Made by a program: the position numbers and the translations under genes | Notes under the pieces: model-generated | The model's database searches: none | Told to the model about the DNA's origin: nothing | The model's input: the letters and a program-made list of their open reading frames with translations, nothing else | Assembly: GCA_964510495.1 (NCBI GenBank) | Contig: CAZECR010000010.1 | Span: 1 to 31,637, forward strand | Source of the DNA: CAZECR01 sp964510495 | GTDB lineage: Bacteria > Patescibacteriota > Patescibacteriia > Magasanikbacterales > GWA2-37-8 | Direction of reading: 5' to 3' | DNA length: 31,637 nt | In this document: one piece after another, positions 22,198 through 29,258 of the stretch | Numbering within the stretch: the first letter of the stretch is position 1 | Layout: each line of letters starts with the position of its first letter

Positions 22198-23421
22198 ATG
22201 AAAAAAAGAGTGTTTATGATTCCCCTGCTCCTCCTCTTTATGGGTGCTGGGTGCACTACAAACTATTTTGACCCCGGTACGACACCCGCCGATTCACCCT
22301 CCACCACCACAACTACTCCGGCGGCTTCTGTTACGATCGCTACCACGACCCTTACGCTTAAGAACGGTCGCACGCTTTCACTGGCCCACCCTGATGATTA
22401 CAGCCTGAGTGTAGCTGCCGAGGGCTACAAACGCCTGCGCTTTATGGCCAAAAGCCCCGATAATCGTTTGTTTGCAGGTGAGATGTTTAACGCCAATGAT
22501 TCAACCCAGGGAAACGTGTATATTTTTGATGCTTTCAACGCACAAACCAAAAAATTAACGGGCGTTCATACCTACCTCTCCAATCTGCGTAACCCCCATA
22601 GCTTGGCTTTTTATACTGATACCAACAATACAACCTGGCTTTACATCGCACTTACGGATAAACTCGTGCGCTACGCCTATACACCTGGCGACAACGCTCC
22701 AAAAAGCAAACCTGAAACAATTGCCACTTTCCCTGCCTATGGTCAAACCGTTAAACAAGGCGGTTGGCACTTAACGCGCACTATTGTTGTTCACAACGAC
22801 AAACTCTATGTTTCGGTCGGGAGCTCATGTAATTCATGTGAAGAAAAAGAATCAGAACCAAGTCGTGCCAGTATACTCGTCATGAACCCTGACGGGAGCG
22901 ATAATCATGTCTTTGCCACTGGCCTGCGCAACGCTGTCGGACTCACCTTTGTTGGTGACGCCCTGCTTGCTACCAATAATAATGCCGATCATCTTGGCGA
23001 CGATAGGCCGGCTGATACTGTATACGAAGTTTTGGAAGGCAAAAATTACGGCTGGCCGTATTGTTATGAATTTAATAAAAAAATCGAAGCTGATACGAGT
23101 CAAAAATGGACCAAAAATTTCGACTGCACCACGGTTCCTCTGGCAGACGTAGAACTTCCGCCGCACAGTGCGCCGCTGGGCATCACTTATGCCGGCAAAC
23201 AACTGCTGATTGCTCTGCACGGATCAGGAAATAAAAAACTACAAACAGGATATACGATTGTGAGCGCCGACCAAAACGGTACAGTGTCTCCGTTATTAAC
23301 CGGCTTTCAGCAAGGAATGACGGTAATGGGCAGGCCGGCCGGCATCTTGGTGAATAATGAAAAATCGTTTTTCGTAACTGATGATTTTAATGGAGCCCTG
23401 TATTATGTAGAGAAAAAATAA
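22198..23421 (+). CDS. PQQ-dependent sugar (sorbosone/glucose-type) dehydrogenase-like lipoprotein
   Basis: 407 residues: lipobox MGAGC (Cys19), Thr/Ser-rich linker, then a six-bladed propeller of the GDH/sorbosone dehydrogenase type. Signatures are HLTRTIVVHNDKLYVSVGSSCNSCEEKE, RASILVMNPDGSDNHVFATGLRNAVGL, LGDDRPADTVYEVLEGKNYGWPYCYE, ELPPHSAPLG and LIALHGSGNKK. Relatives oxidise aldoses outside the cell using PQQ. No PQQ synthesis genes are here, so cofactor would be scavenged, or the protein may have lost enzyme activity. It should be on the outer membrane face. Confidence 0.88.
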   Translation: MKKRVFMIPLLLLFMGAGCTTNYFDPGTTPADSPSTTTTTPAASVTIATTTLTLKNGRTLSLAHPDDYSLSVAAEGYKRLRFMAKSPDNRLFAGEMFNANDSTQGNVYIFDAFNAQTKKLTGVHTYLSNLRNPHSLAFYTDTNNTTWLYIALTDKLVRYAYTPGDNAPKSKPETIATFPAYGQTVKQGGWHLTRTIVVHNDKLYVSVGSSCNSCEEKESEPSRASILVMNPDGSDNHVFATGLRNAVGLTFVGDALLATNNNADHLGDDRPADTVYEVLEGKNYGWPYCYEFNKKIEADTSQKWTKNFDCTTVPLADVELPPHSAPLGITYAGKQLLIALHGSGNKKLQTGYTIVSADQNGTVSPLLTGFQQGMTVMGRPAGILVNNEKSFFVTDDFNGALYYVEKK

Positions 23422-23431
23422 TTATTTTCTG

Positions 23432-23458
23432 AGCTGCCACAACTGGCAGCTTTTTTTG
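23432..23458 (+). terminator. Intrinsic terminator of the PQQ-dehydrogenase-like gene
   Basis: AGCTGCCA/TGGCAGCT (23432-23439, 23444-23451) with a CAAC loop, then T6. Confidence 0.9.
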
Positions 23459-23474
23459 TTTACACTCTTGTAAG

Positions 23475-23503
23475 TTGACAAAAAACAGCGTGATGAGTAA
23501 ACT
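23475..23503 (+). promoter_or_regulatory. Near-consensus promoter of the GC-rich orphan
   Basis: TTGACA (23475-23480), 17 bases, TAAACT (23498-23503). A strong AAGGAGG site (23514-23520) follows, seven bases before the ATG. Confidence 0.72.
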
Positions 23504-23527
23504 CAGCTTTCACAAGGAGGCTTTTGC

Positions 23528-23920
23528 ATGACCGAAGCTGATCAGCGCACTTCATCGTCTTCGAGTTCCAACGAGCAGACGACCCCGCAGGTGCTCCCGC
23601 GCTCCCCTCAGACCCTCAGCAGGGAGCAGCATCTCGACCTGATCACGATGCTCCTCAGGGCAGAGAAGTCTCGCCTGAGACGCCCCCACACGAGCACAGT
23701 GACGGTTCGAACCGAACGGGACTCGGCCAGGCCGACCGGCCCGCGCAACCTGGATGACGACTCGCTCTGGACTGAGCTGCAGTTCCGGGTGAGCGATGCC
23801 TGCGTCGCCGCGGTGCAGAACCTGCTCCGCAACTTCGCTGCGCAGCACCAGGACCTCAAGCCCAGCCCCGACGATCGGTGGACCCGCGTCGACATCCAGC
23901 CGATCACCCAGATCAACTAG
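23528..23920 (+). CDS. GC-rich orphan protein
   Basis: A 130-residue soluble protein whose codons end mostly in G or C, unlike its neighbours. The N-terminus is Ser/Thr/Gln-rich and probably disordered (residues 1-30). The middle contains REQHLDLITMLLRAEKSRLRRP, and the end contains LWTELQFRVSDACVAAVQNLLRNFAAQHQDLK, both likely helices. No signal, TM or known motif. The leader shares CACAAGGAG with the GC-rich response regulator. A foldable GC-rich segment follows the stop. Real-gene status rests on the promoter, strong ribosome site and codon bias. Confidence 0.65.
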   Translation: MTEADQRTSSSSSSNEQTTPQVLPRSPQTLSREQHLDLITMLLRAEKSRLRRPHTSTVTVRTERDSARPTGPRNLDDDSLWTELQFRVSDACVAAVQNLLRNFAAQHQDLKPSPDDRWTRVDIQPITQIN

Positions 23921-23930
23921 CCCCCCCCCT

Positions 23931-23979
23931 GGCCGGAGACGTACCCACGAGGCGTCTCACCATACGGCCCTACTCGTGG
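23931..23979 (+). other. Candidate pseudoknotted 3' RNA structure
   Basis: Outer stem GGCCG (23931-23935)/CGGCC (23965-23969) encloses GAGACG (23936-23941)/CGTCTC (23953-23958). The loop holds CCACGAG (23945-23951), complementary to CTCGTGG (23973-23979) downstream, so an H-type pseudoknot or alternative fold is possible. Confidence 0.45.
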
Positions 23980-23983
23980 CTAC

Positions 23984-24018
23984 AAAAAATACCCAACCTA
24001 AAGTTGGGTATTTTTTAT
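23984..24018 (+). terminator. Intrinsic terminator after the GC-rich orphan
   Basis: AAAAAATACCCAAC (23984-23997) pairs with GTTGGGTATTTTTT (24003-24016). Confidence 0.88.
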
Positions 24019-24047
24019 TTACGCCAATTTCGTGATAGTATGCAGCC

Positions 24048-24875
24048 ATGAACATGCAGAAATTTAAAAACACTGCCTCGCTGTTTCCAGCCACCCCGCG
24101 CTTCCCGGTTCTTTTTGTTGGTCACGGTAGCCCGGCCAATGCTCTTGAGGACAATGAATTTACCAGGGAATGGACGAGAATCGGCAAACAATTACCTAAA
24201 CCAACCGCAATCCTCTGTATTTCTGCCCACTGGTTTACCGACGGCTCATATGTGCACGGGGCAGTGCAACCAAAAACAATCCATGATTACTACGGTTTCC
24301 CGCCAGAATTGTACGCACTCACCTACCCCTGCCCTGGAGCCCCTGAACTCGCCCGTGACGTACAAAAAACTATTGCCAAAACCAACATGCTCTGGGACGA
24401 AGACTGGGGGCTTGATCATGGTGCTTGGGTTGTCGTTCGCCATCTTTTTCCAAATGCTGATGTTCCTGTTTTTCAGATCAGTCTCGACGCCACCAAATCG
24501 CCGCAGTTTCATTACGACCTAGCCAAAGAGCTTGCCTACCTACGGCGTAAAGGCGTACTTATTATTGGCAGTGGAAATATCGTACACAACCTCGGACTCA
24601 TTACCTTTGAAGAAGAAACTAAGCCCTACGATTGGGCAGTTGAATTTGATACAGTGGCTAAAAAATATATTACTGACAACAATCACCTACCACTTATTAA
24701 CTACAAAAAATTAGGCGAAGCGGCACACCTGTCGATTCCGACCCCCGAACATTATTGGCCGCTCTTGTATACACTTGCGCTACAAGAACCTGATGAACAG
24801 GTTGAGTATTTTGCGGAAGGCCTTACTTTCAAGAGTATTTCGATGCGGTCATTGATCATACAATCAAAAAAATAA
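24048..24875 (+). CDS. DODA/YgiD-type extradiol dioxygenase family protein
   Basis: 275 residues of the LigB-like family: PVLFVGHGSPANALEDN, CISAHWFTDGSYVHG, IHDYYGFPPELYALTYPCPGAPELA, DWGLDHGAWVVVRHLFP and LIIGSGNIVHNLG. The likely metal and catalytic histidines are His26, His61, His124 and His180. Characterised relatives cleave catechol rings (4,5-DOPA) and are often annotated as aromatic ring-opening dioxygenases. No signal peptide. The natural substrate in a CPR cell is not predictable. An alternative ATG six bases inside the frame is equally possible. It stands alone between two terminators. Confidence 0.9.
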   Translation: MNMQKFKNTASLFPATPRFPVLFVGHGSPANALEDNEFTREWTRIGKQLPKPTAILCISAHWFTDGSYVHGAVQPKTIHDYYGFPPELYALTYPCPGAPELARDVQKTIAKTNMLWDEDWGLDHGAWVVVRHLFPNADVPVFQISLDATKSPQFHYDLAKELAYLRRKGVLIIGSGNIVHNLGLITFEEETKPYDWAVEFDTVAKKYITDNNHLPLINYKKLGEAAHLSIPTPEHYWPLLYTLALQEPDEQVEYFAEGLTFKSISMRSLIIQSKK

Positions 24876-24902
24876 TCCCGTGATACACGAGATTATTTTT
24901 TT
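24869..24902 (+). terminator. Intrinsic terminator of the dioxygenase gene
   Basis: AATAATC (24871-24877) pairs with GATTATT (24891-24897), with inner GTG/CAC, then a T-run. It overlaps the 3' flank of the minus-strand tRNA. Confidence 0.75.
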
Positions 24903-24905
24903 CTG

Positions 24906-24976
24906 CAGGCGCGGTAGGAATCGGACCTACGCAGTTGGTTTTGGAGACCAACGTACTACCATTATACGACGCGCCC
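24906..24976 (-). tRNA. tRNA-Trp (CCA anticodon)
   Basis: The minus strand folds into a 71-base cloverleaf: acceptor GGGCGCG/CGCGCCT (first pair G-U), anticodon stem TTGGT/ACCAA around CTCCAAA (anticodon CCA), a 4-base variable loop, and T stem GTAGG/CCTAC. The discriminator is G73, as expected for bacterial tRNA-Trp. No CCA is encoded at the 3' end. The T loop reads TCCGATT, with C at position 55 where nearly all tRNAs have U. Confidence 0.9.
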
Positions 24977-25005
24977 ATGAAACGCCAGTGTGGCGTTTTT
25001 ATTTT

Positions 25006-25860
25006 TTATTTTTCCAAATCTAAATCCATTTTCTTTTCCAATTCTTCTTCGGCAATCGGCTCAGTAATCGACCGATCTTTGGTAAAAACGATTGCGAGCA
25101 TGAACGACAGCAGGGCCAAGAAATGAATCGAAGCAACCGGTAAACCGATCAAGAATAACACCAAAGCAATAAGTGATGGCAGTGTGAACGCGTACAGCCC
25201 GATCGTATAGAGCTGCGCAAAACGCCATGGGCGGCCAGCGATACGGCAGACAACGAGCACAATCAACGTAACGATCAGGATACTGACAAGCTTTGCGATT
25301 ACAAATCCAACATAGGTAATAACCAAAACCAACAAACCAATAAAAGGCAGAACTGCTGGCGAGGTATAACGATCAAACTGGGTCAAGAGCATTTGTTTGG
25401 TAAACGAAAAGTCACCAACGTTTTTCCACGGGATCACTTGATCACGCCCTTGTTCTTTGTCGTAAATTTCGAGCGCGTCTTTGGTGGCCAAAATAACCGC
25501 ACCATTCGGGCCTTGCGCTAACTCGCGGGCGTCAAACGTAGTCGTAGCAACCGTATCAACATACAACGTCAAATTTTTACCGCTCTCTTCACTTGAAACA
25601 CTATAGGGATTAGCTATGCCGCTTACCGACAAAGCACCGTCCTGCACGCTTACATCAAAATTCGGCACTTTTGTTTCAATACTACTCCTGACCAACCGAA
25701 TAGCACCTGGTACCATTACAACAACCGGAATCAAAGAAAAAACACTTAAAAAAAGCGCTAAGAGAAAAAAATAGCCCCAGGCTTGAGCCGGAAACAAAAA
25801 CCGGGCGCGAAGCCATTGTACATTGAACAAGCTATTGTAGAGGGAACGAAAGAAATTCAT
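25006..25860 (-). CDS. DUF1189-like membrane protein
   Basis: 284 residues. A first TM (about 28-52) is followed by an extracytoplasmic domain with VPNFDVSVQDGALSVSGIANP and IYDKEQGRDQVIPW, then a bundle of about four TM helices (160-260) and an acidic cytoplasmic tail. The order resembles DUF1189 (YvdJ-like) proteins, whose function is not established. It starts about 88 bases beyond the bL33 stop, on the same strand, with a terminator between them, so it is transcribed separately. Moderately confident family call. Confidence 0.75.
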   Translation of the reverse strand: MNFFRSLYNSLFNVQWLRARFLFPAQAWGYFFLLALFLSVFSLIPVVVMVPGAIRLVRSSIETKVPNFDVSVQDGALSVSGIANPYSVSSEESGKNLTLYVDTVATTTFDARELAQGPNGAVILATKDALEIYDKEQGRDQVIPWKNVGDFSFTKQMLLTQFDRYTSPAVLPFIGLLVLVITYVGFVIAKLVSILIVTLIVLVVCRIAGRPWRFAQLYTIGLYAFTLPSLIALVLFLIGLPVASIHFLALLSFMLAIVFTKDRSITEPIAEEELEKKMDLDLEK

Positions 25861-25913
25861 ATCAAGGTTATAAAAAAGGATGTACGAGACTAGTTACATT
25901 CTTCAAAGAGATA

Positions 25914-25940
25914 AAAAGCGAGCAGGGAGCTCGCTTTCAA
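25914..25940 (-). terminator. Intrinsic terminator after bL33
   Basis: AAAGCGAGC (25915-25923) pairs with GCTCGCTTT (25929-25937); the A-run on the left gives the minus-strand T-tract. It closes the zur-znu-rpmG stretch. Confidence 0.85.
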
Positions 25941-25947
25941 TCAACCC

Positions 25948-26103
25948 TTATTTGGTTTCTTTGTGCTCGACATGTTTCTTGTCGTGCTTACAATACTTGG
26001 TAAGAAGCAAACGATTCTTAAGGATTTTTTTATTTTTTTTGGTGAAATAGTTCGTTCGTTTACAAACAGAACATTCCATTTTAACCAGATTATCTTGGGA
26101 CAT
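25948..26103 (-). CDS. rpmG: 50S ribosomal protein bL33, three-cysteine form
   Basis: A 51-residue gene starting MSQDNLVKMECSVCKRTNYF and ending KYCKHDKKHVEHKETK, the clear bL33 pattern. Zinc-binding forms carry two CxxC pairs; here the first pair (Cys11, Cys14) is intact but the second reads Cys38-Lys-His-Asp41, so the fourth ligand is Asp. It lies 88 bases downstream of znuB on the same strand, with no visible terminator or clear promoter between, and a terminator follows it. Read-through from the zinc operon is therefore plausible, as in zinc-sparing ribosomal paralogues known elsewhere. Confidence 0.93.
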   Translation of the reverse strand: MSQDNLVKMECSVCKRTNYFTKKNKKILKNRLLLTKYCKHDKKHVEHKETK

Positions 26104-26191
26104 ATGAAAAATTACTTAACGAACGCGTCTTTTAGAAAAGCGCTACAAGTTCGAGAACAGTGTACCACAAAGGTTAAAATTAATCAAGTAA

Positions 26192-26998
26192 TCAAACCCG
26201 AGGGCGTTTAAAAAGCAAAATTAGGCTAAACAAAGCCAAAGTAATGAGTACGATTGTACCCCCCGGGGAAAGATTAAAGTAGAAGGAAACGAGTATGCCA
26301 CTCACCACTGAAAACAAGGAAAATCCTTCTGCATACCACAATGTTTCCTTAAAACTTTTTTTGAGCTGCAACGCCGTTACCACAGGAATAACTATAAGAG
26401 CCGAAATAAGCAGAATACCAACTATTGGAATAGCCAGCGCAACAGTCATGGCTGCCAGCAGAATAAAAATAAAATTAATCGCCTTCACCGGAATACCGCT
26501 CACCTTAGCAGCCTCTTCATCGAATGATATGTAGACAAGCTCTTTATAAAAGACGAGCAGCAAAGTGATGATCACTAATCCTAGCGCCCCGATTAAATAC
26601 ACATCTTGCGCTGTAACGGTTACTATACTGCCAAATAAGTAACTAAATAAATTAACATTGAATCCATTCGCGAGACTTATAAGCACTACAGCGAGCGCCA
26701 GCCCGCCAGAAAGAAAGATGGACAAGGCAGTTTCACCATATACTTTCTTAGCACTACGCAATTTTTCGATTGCGAGTGCTGCCGCGCCTGATGTAACAAG
26801 CGCTGTGATAATAGGATTAATACCCGTCAATAAGCCGATTGCGACTCCAGCAAGCGAAACGTGCGAAAGCGTATCAGCGATCAGAGAGTACCGACGGAGC
26901 ACCAAAAAAATACCAATAAGCGGGGCAATAATGGCAACCAAAATACCTGCTTCGAGGCCGCGCTGAATAAATGTATACTGGAAAATTTCTAAAAACAT
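26192..26998 (-). CDS. znuB: Zinc/metal ABC transporter permease (ZnuB-like)
   Basis: A 268-residue ABC-3 family permease starting MFLEIFQYTFIQRGLEAGILVAI. Typical features are GIFLVLRRYSLIADTLSHVSLAGVAIG near the N-terminus, the coupling region SFDEEAAKVSGIPV, and about eight TM helices ending in RPRV. The start at 26998 is chosen by family alignment; the upstream frame reads through coding sequence of the ATPase gene. It begins ten bases after that stop, so it is translated from the same mRNA. With the binding protein and ATPase it forms a complete importer. Confidence 0.94.
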   Translation of the reverse strand: MFLEIFQYTFIQRGLEAGILVAIIAPLIGIFLVLRRYSLIADTLSHVSLAGVAIGLLTGINPIITALVTSGAAALAIEKLRSAKKVYGETALSIFLSGGLALAVVLISLANGFNVNLFSYLFGSIVTVTAQDVYLIGALGLVIITLLLVFYKELVYISFDEEAAKVSGIPVKAINFIFILLAAMTVALAIPIVGILLISALIVIPVVTALQLKKSFKETLWYAEGFSLFSVVSGILVSFYFNLSPGGTIVLITLALFSLILLFKRPRV

Positions 26999-27008
26999 AC
27001 ACCGACAA

Positions 27009-27773
27009 CTAGTGATCGTGCAAAATAAATTTAATATTCTTACCGTACAACTGTTTAAGATACTCCCCTTGTATAAATTCTTGGGGTCCGCCATGGTACA
27101 CAAGCGTCTGATTGATGCAGGCCAATTCTGTAGCCTCGTTCGCAATCACATCAATGTCGTGCGATACCAAAACAAGGGTCAATCCCAGGTTTTGATTTAA
27201 CTTTTCAAGCAAACGATAAAATTGTTCTTGGGTAGTCACGTCAACACCCACGGTCGGCTCATCCAAAAAAATTATCTTAGGCTCAGTAACAAGCGCGCGG
27301 GCAATAAATACTCGCTGCTGCTGCCCGCCTGACAGGTCGCCAATAAGCCGATCTTTATAATCGAGCATATCCACCTGCTGCAGCGACTCAGTCACTTTTT
27401 CCGCATCTTCCTTTGTCGACATACGGAGCAATCCCCGCTTACCGAAACGCCCCATCGCCACGACTTCTTCTACCGTAGCCGGGAATGCTGCTTCAAAATG
27501 AACTGCTTTTTGAGGCACGTACCCGACCGAAGACCAGTCTTTAAAGGAACCGAGATCTTTGCCAAACAAAGAAATACTACCTGCAGTAGGCCGGAGCAAC
27601 CCTAACATAATTTTGAGCAGCGTCGTCTTGCCGCCGCCATTTGGCCCGATAATACCCAAATAATCTCCGGAATGGATATTAAGAGAAATATCAGTTAAAA
27701 CTGGCGCATTTGCACTGTAGGCAAAGGAAACATTTTTAACCTCGAGTATATTTTTATTATGATCTACTGACAT
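27009..27773 (-). CDS. znuC: Zinc/metal ABC transporter ATP-binding protein (ZnuC-like)
   Basis: 254 residues with Walker A GPNGGGKTT, Q-loop YVPQKAVHFEAAFPATVEEVVAMGRFGKRG, signature LSGGQQQR, Walker B IIFLDEPTVGVD and switch His in LVSHDID. The FPATVEEVVAMG segment is characteristic of metal (Zn/Mn) importers. Its ATG overlaps the end of the binding-protein gene by ten bases, indicating translational coupling. It powers ZnuB-mediated uptake. Confidence 0.95.
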   Translation of the reverse strand: MSVDHNKNILEVKNVSFAYSANAPVLTDISLNIHSGDYLGIIGPNGGGKTTLLKIMLGLLRPTAGSISLFGKDLGSFKDWSSVGYVPQKAVHFEAAFPATVEEVVAMGRFGKRGLLRMSTKEDAEKVTESLQQVDMLDYKDRLIGDLSGGQQQRVFIARALVTEPKIIFLDEPTVGVDVTTQEQFYRLLEKLNQNLGLTLVLVSHDIDVIANEATELACINQTLVYHGGPQEFIQGEYLKQLYGKNIKFILHDH

Positions 27774-28696
27774 TGGAGTGCGGTTCGTAAATTAGCAAGG
27801 TTAAGACGCATTTCTGTAAAATATGTTTTTCCCGCTACGATTTCGTTGCGAGTAAGTCCTTCGAGCGGGTTTAAAACAAGCGTTTGTACACCAACTTCCT
27901 GAGCAAGCGTATCAGAAAATTTTGGACTTACGAGACTTTCAAAAAAAATATACGTAATTTTATTTTTTCGAATAAAATCAGCTACCTCGGCCATTTGTCG
28001 AGGCGAAGGTTCTCCTTCGGGCGACAAACCGGAAATCGGAACCTGTCGCAAACCATATGCGGCCGCTAAATAACTAAACGCAGCATGTGAAGTAACTATA
28101 TCGCGATGATCACATTGTGCCAAGCCGTTTGTAAACGCTTCGTTCAATAGATCGAGTTTCTCAAGCAGTACTGCAGCATTTTTTTCATATGTAGCGGCAT
28201 GATCCGGATCGACAGCAATAAAACCACGGAGTATTTCCTTAACTTCCTCTTTCGCAAGTACTGGAGAAAGCCAAATATGCGGATCAGTCACCGGAGCGCC
28301 ATCTTCCACGAACTCACGATCAGCAAGTTTCGTACCCACCGTGACAACCCGGGCCGCGTTACCCGATAAAGTATCAATTACTTTATCGCCCCAAGGTTCC
28401 AAACCTCCTCCGTTAAGAATAAGGAGGTCACTCTTTTCAATTTTCAGCATATCTTGAGTAGTCGGCTCGTATTCGTGCGGTTCAGCTCCAGCCGGAGTTA
28501 TATTATGTACTTGTACACCCTCTCCTCCTATTTCACTCGCAAAAAAATACAATGGGTAAAACGAAGTAACAACACTCACCGTGTCGGATGTAGGAGCCAC
28601 GACTTCCCTTCGCTCATACAAAAAAAAGCCTACAACCACAACGCACATGGCGGCTATACCGAATACGAATTTTCTTATAGAAATTTTATTTTCCAT
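27764..28696 (-). CDS. znuA: Zinc ABC transporter substrate-binding protein (ZnuA-like)
   Basis: 310 residues of the cluster A-I metal-binding type, held by an N-terminal membrane segment (about 9-27). Metal ligands by position are His74 (AEPHEYEP), His140 (DPHIWLSP) and His204 (TSHAAFSYLA), with an acidic residue further on. Having His rather than Glu at the third site favours zinc over manganese. The His-rich loop of some ZnuA proteins is absent. The gene overlaps the regulator upstream by 11 bases and the ATPase downstream by ten, so the four genes are one unit. Confidence 0.94.
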   Translation of the reverse strand: MENKISIRKFVFGIAAMCVVVVGFFLYERREVVAPTSDTVSVVTSFYPLYFFASEIGGEGVQVHNITPAGAEPHEYEPTTQDMLKIEKSDLLILNGGGLEPWGDKVIDTLSGNAARVVTVGTKLADREFVEDGAPVTDPHIWLSPVLAKEEVKEILRGFIAVDPDHAATYEKNAAVLLEKLDLLNEAFTNGLAQCDHRDIVTSHAAFSYLAAAYGLRQVPISGLSPEGEPSPRQMAEVADFIRKNKITYIFFESLVSPKFSDTLAQEVGVQTLVLNPLEGLTRNEIVAGKTYFTEMRLNLANLRTALQCQ

Positions 28697-29129
28697 ACTT
28701 TTTCTGACACTTTAAACACCAACCGAAAAATTCAAGTGAATGGCGGACGATTTTAAACTTTTTTGATTTTACAATATTTTTTTCTTGACGCTCTAAGTCA
28801 TCACGAAAGGAAACATCTTCAATTGATCCGCACCCAAGGCACACTAAATGATGGTGATGGTCTTCGCCATTCGCCAATTCATATAAAACGGAACGATCCG
28901 CCAAGCGAACTTCGTGGACAAAGTTGTATTTTAAAAGGGTTTCAAGCTGGCGATACACGGTAGTTTTATTGGCAGCGATAGCGCTTGATTTTAATTTTTT
29001 AAGAATTTCTTGGACTGATAATGGCTTGTGGTCTTTTGACAAAATCTGGATAAGCGCACGACGGACAGTCGTGATTCGCTCACCGCTCTCTTTTAGATCT
29101 TCAAGAAGTCGCTGGGTAGTCGTATTCAT
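28686..29129 (-). CDS. zur: Fur-family metal regulator, likely Zur
   Basis: 147 residues of the Fur family: an N-terminal winged helix with ANKTTVYRQLETLLKYNFVHEV, then the metal core HHHHLVCLGCGSIEDV and a C-terminal CLKC. Cys97, Cys100, Cys138 and Cys141 form the structural zinc site, and His91-94 belong to the sensing site. It is the first gene of the operon with znuACB, overlapping znuA by 11 bases, so it probably senses zinc. Candidate operators ATGCAAC-N3-GTTGCAT lie in the divergent promoter region. The predicted promoter would give an almost leaderless mRNA. Confidence 0.92.
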   Translation of the reverse strand: MNTTTQRLLEDLKESGERITTVRRALIQILSKDHKPLSVQEILKKLKSSAIAANKTTVYRQLETLLKYNFVHEVRLADRSVLYELANGEDHHHHLVCLGCGSIEDVSFRDDLERQEKNIVKSKKFKIVRHSLEFFGWCLKCQKKYGK

Positions 29130-29137
29130 ATAGACCC

Positions 29138-29166
29138 ATACTAGCTTATTCTAAAGAATTTTTCAA
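29138..29166 (-). promoter_or_regulatory. Predicted promoter of the zur-znuACB operon
   Basis: On the minus strand, TTGAAA (29161-29166), 17 bases, TAGTAT (29138-29143). Transcription would begin within a few bases of the zur ATG at 29129. Confidence 0.5.
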
Positions 29167-29182
29167 GATTACCCTGTGGATA

Positions 29183-29201
29183 AATGCAACTTTGTTGCAT
29201 T
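29183..29201. promoter_or_regulatory. Candidate Zur operator A
   Basis: Perfect palindrome AATGCAAC-TTT-GTTGCATT. It overlaps the -35 (29200-29205) of the plus-strand promoter and lies upstream of the zur operon promoter. Confidence 0.65.
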
Positions 29202-29228
29202 GACAACCACTCCAGTCTATGGTACCAC
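29200..29228 (+). promoter_or_regulatory. Promoter of the secreted His-rich protein gene
   Basis: TTGACA (29200-29205), 17 bases, TACCAC (29223-29228). The -35 is perfect, the -10 weak. It is bracketed by operators A and B. Confidence 0.5.
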
Positions 29229-29229
29229 A

Positions 29230-29248
29230 TAAGCAACTTAGTTGCATT
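29230..29248. promoter_or_regulatory. Candidate Zur operator B
   Basis: TAAGCAAC-TTA-GTTGCATT, one mismatch to the ATGCAAC-N3-GTTGCAT palindrome. It covers the predicted transcription start and ends just before the ribosome binding site of the gene at 29259. Confidence 0.65.
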
Positions 29249-29258
29249 TGGAGAAAAG

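Noticed and set aside
22195..22200. TTGTCT-N17-TATATG as a promoter for the PQQ-dehydrogenase-like gene
   Set aside because: The -10 would overlap the start codon, placing transcription start inside the signal peptide.
26999..27145. N-terminal extension of znuB
   Set aside because: The extension lies inside the znuC coding region and does not resemble permeases; the ATG at 26998 gives the normal length.
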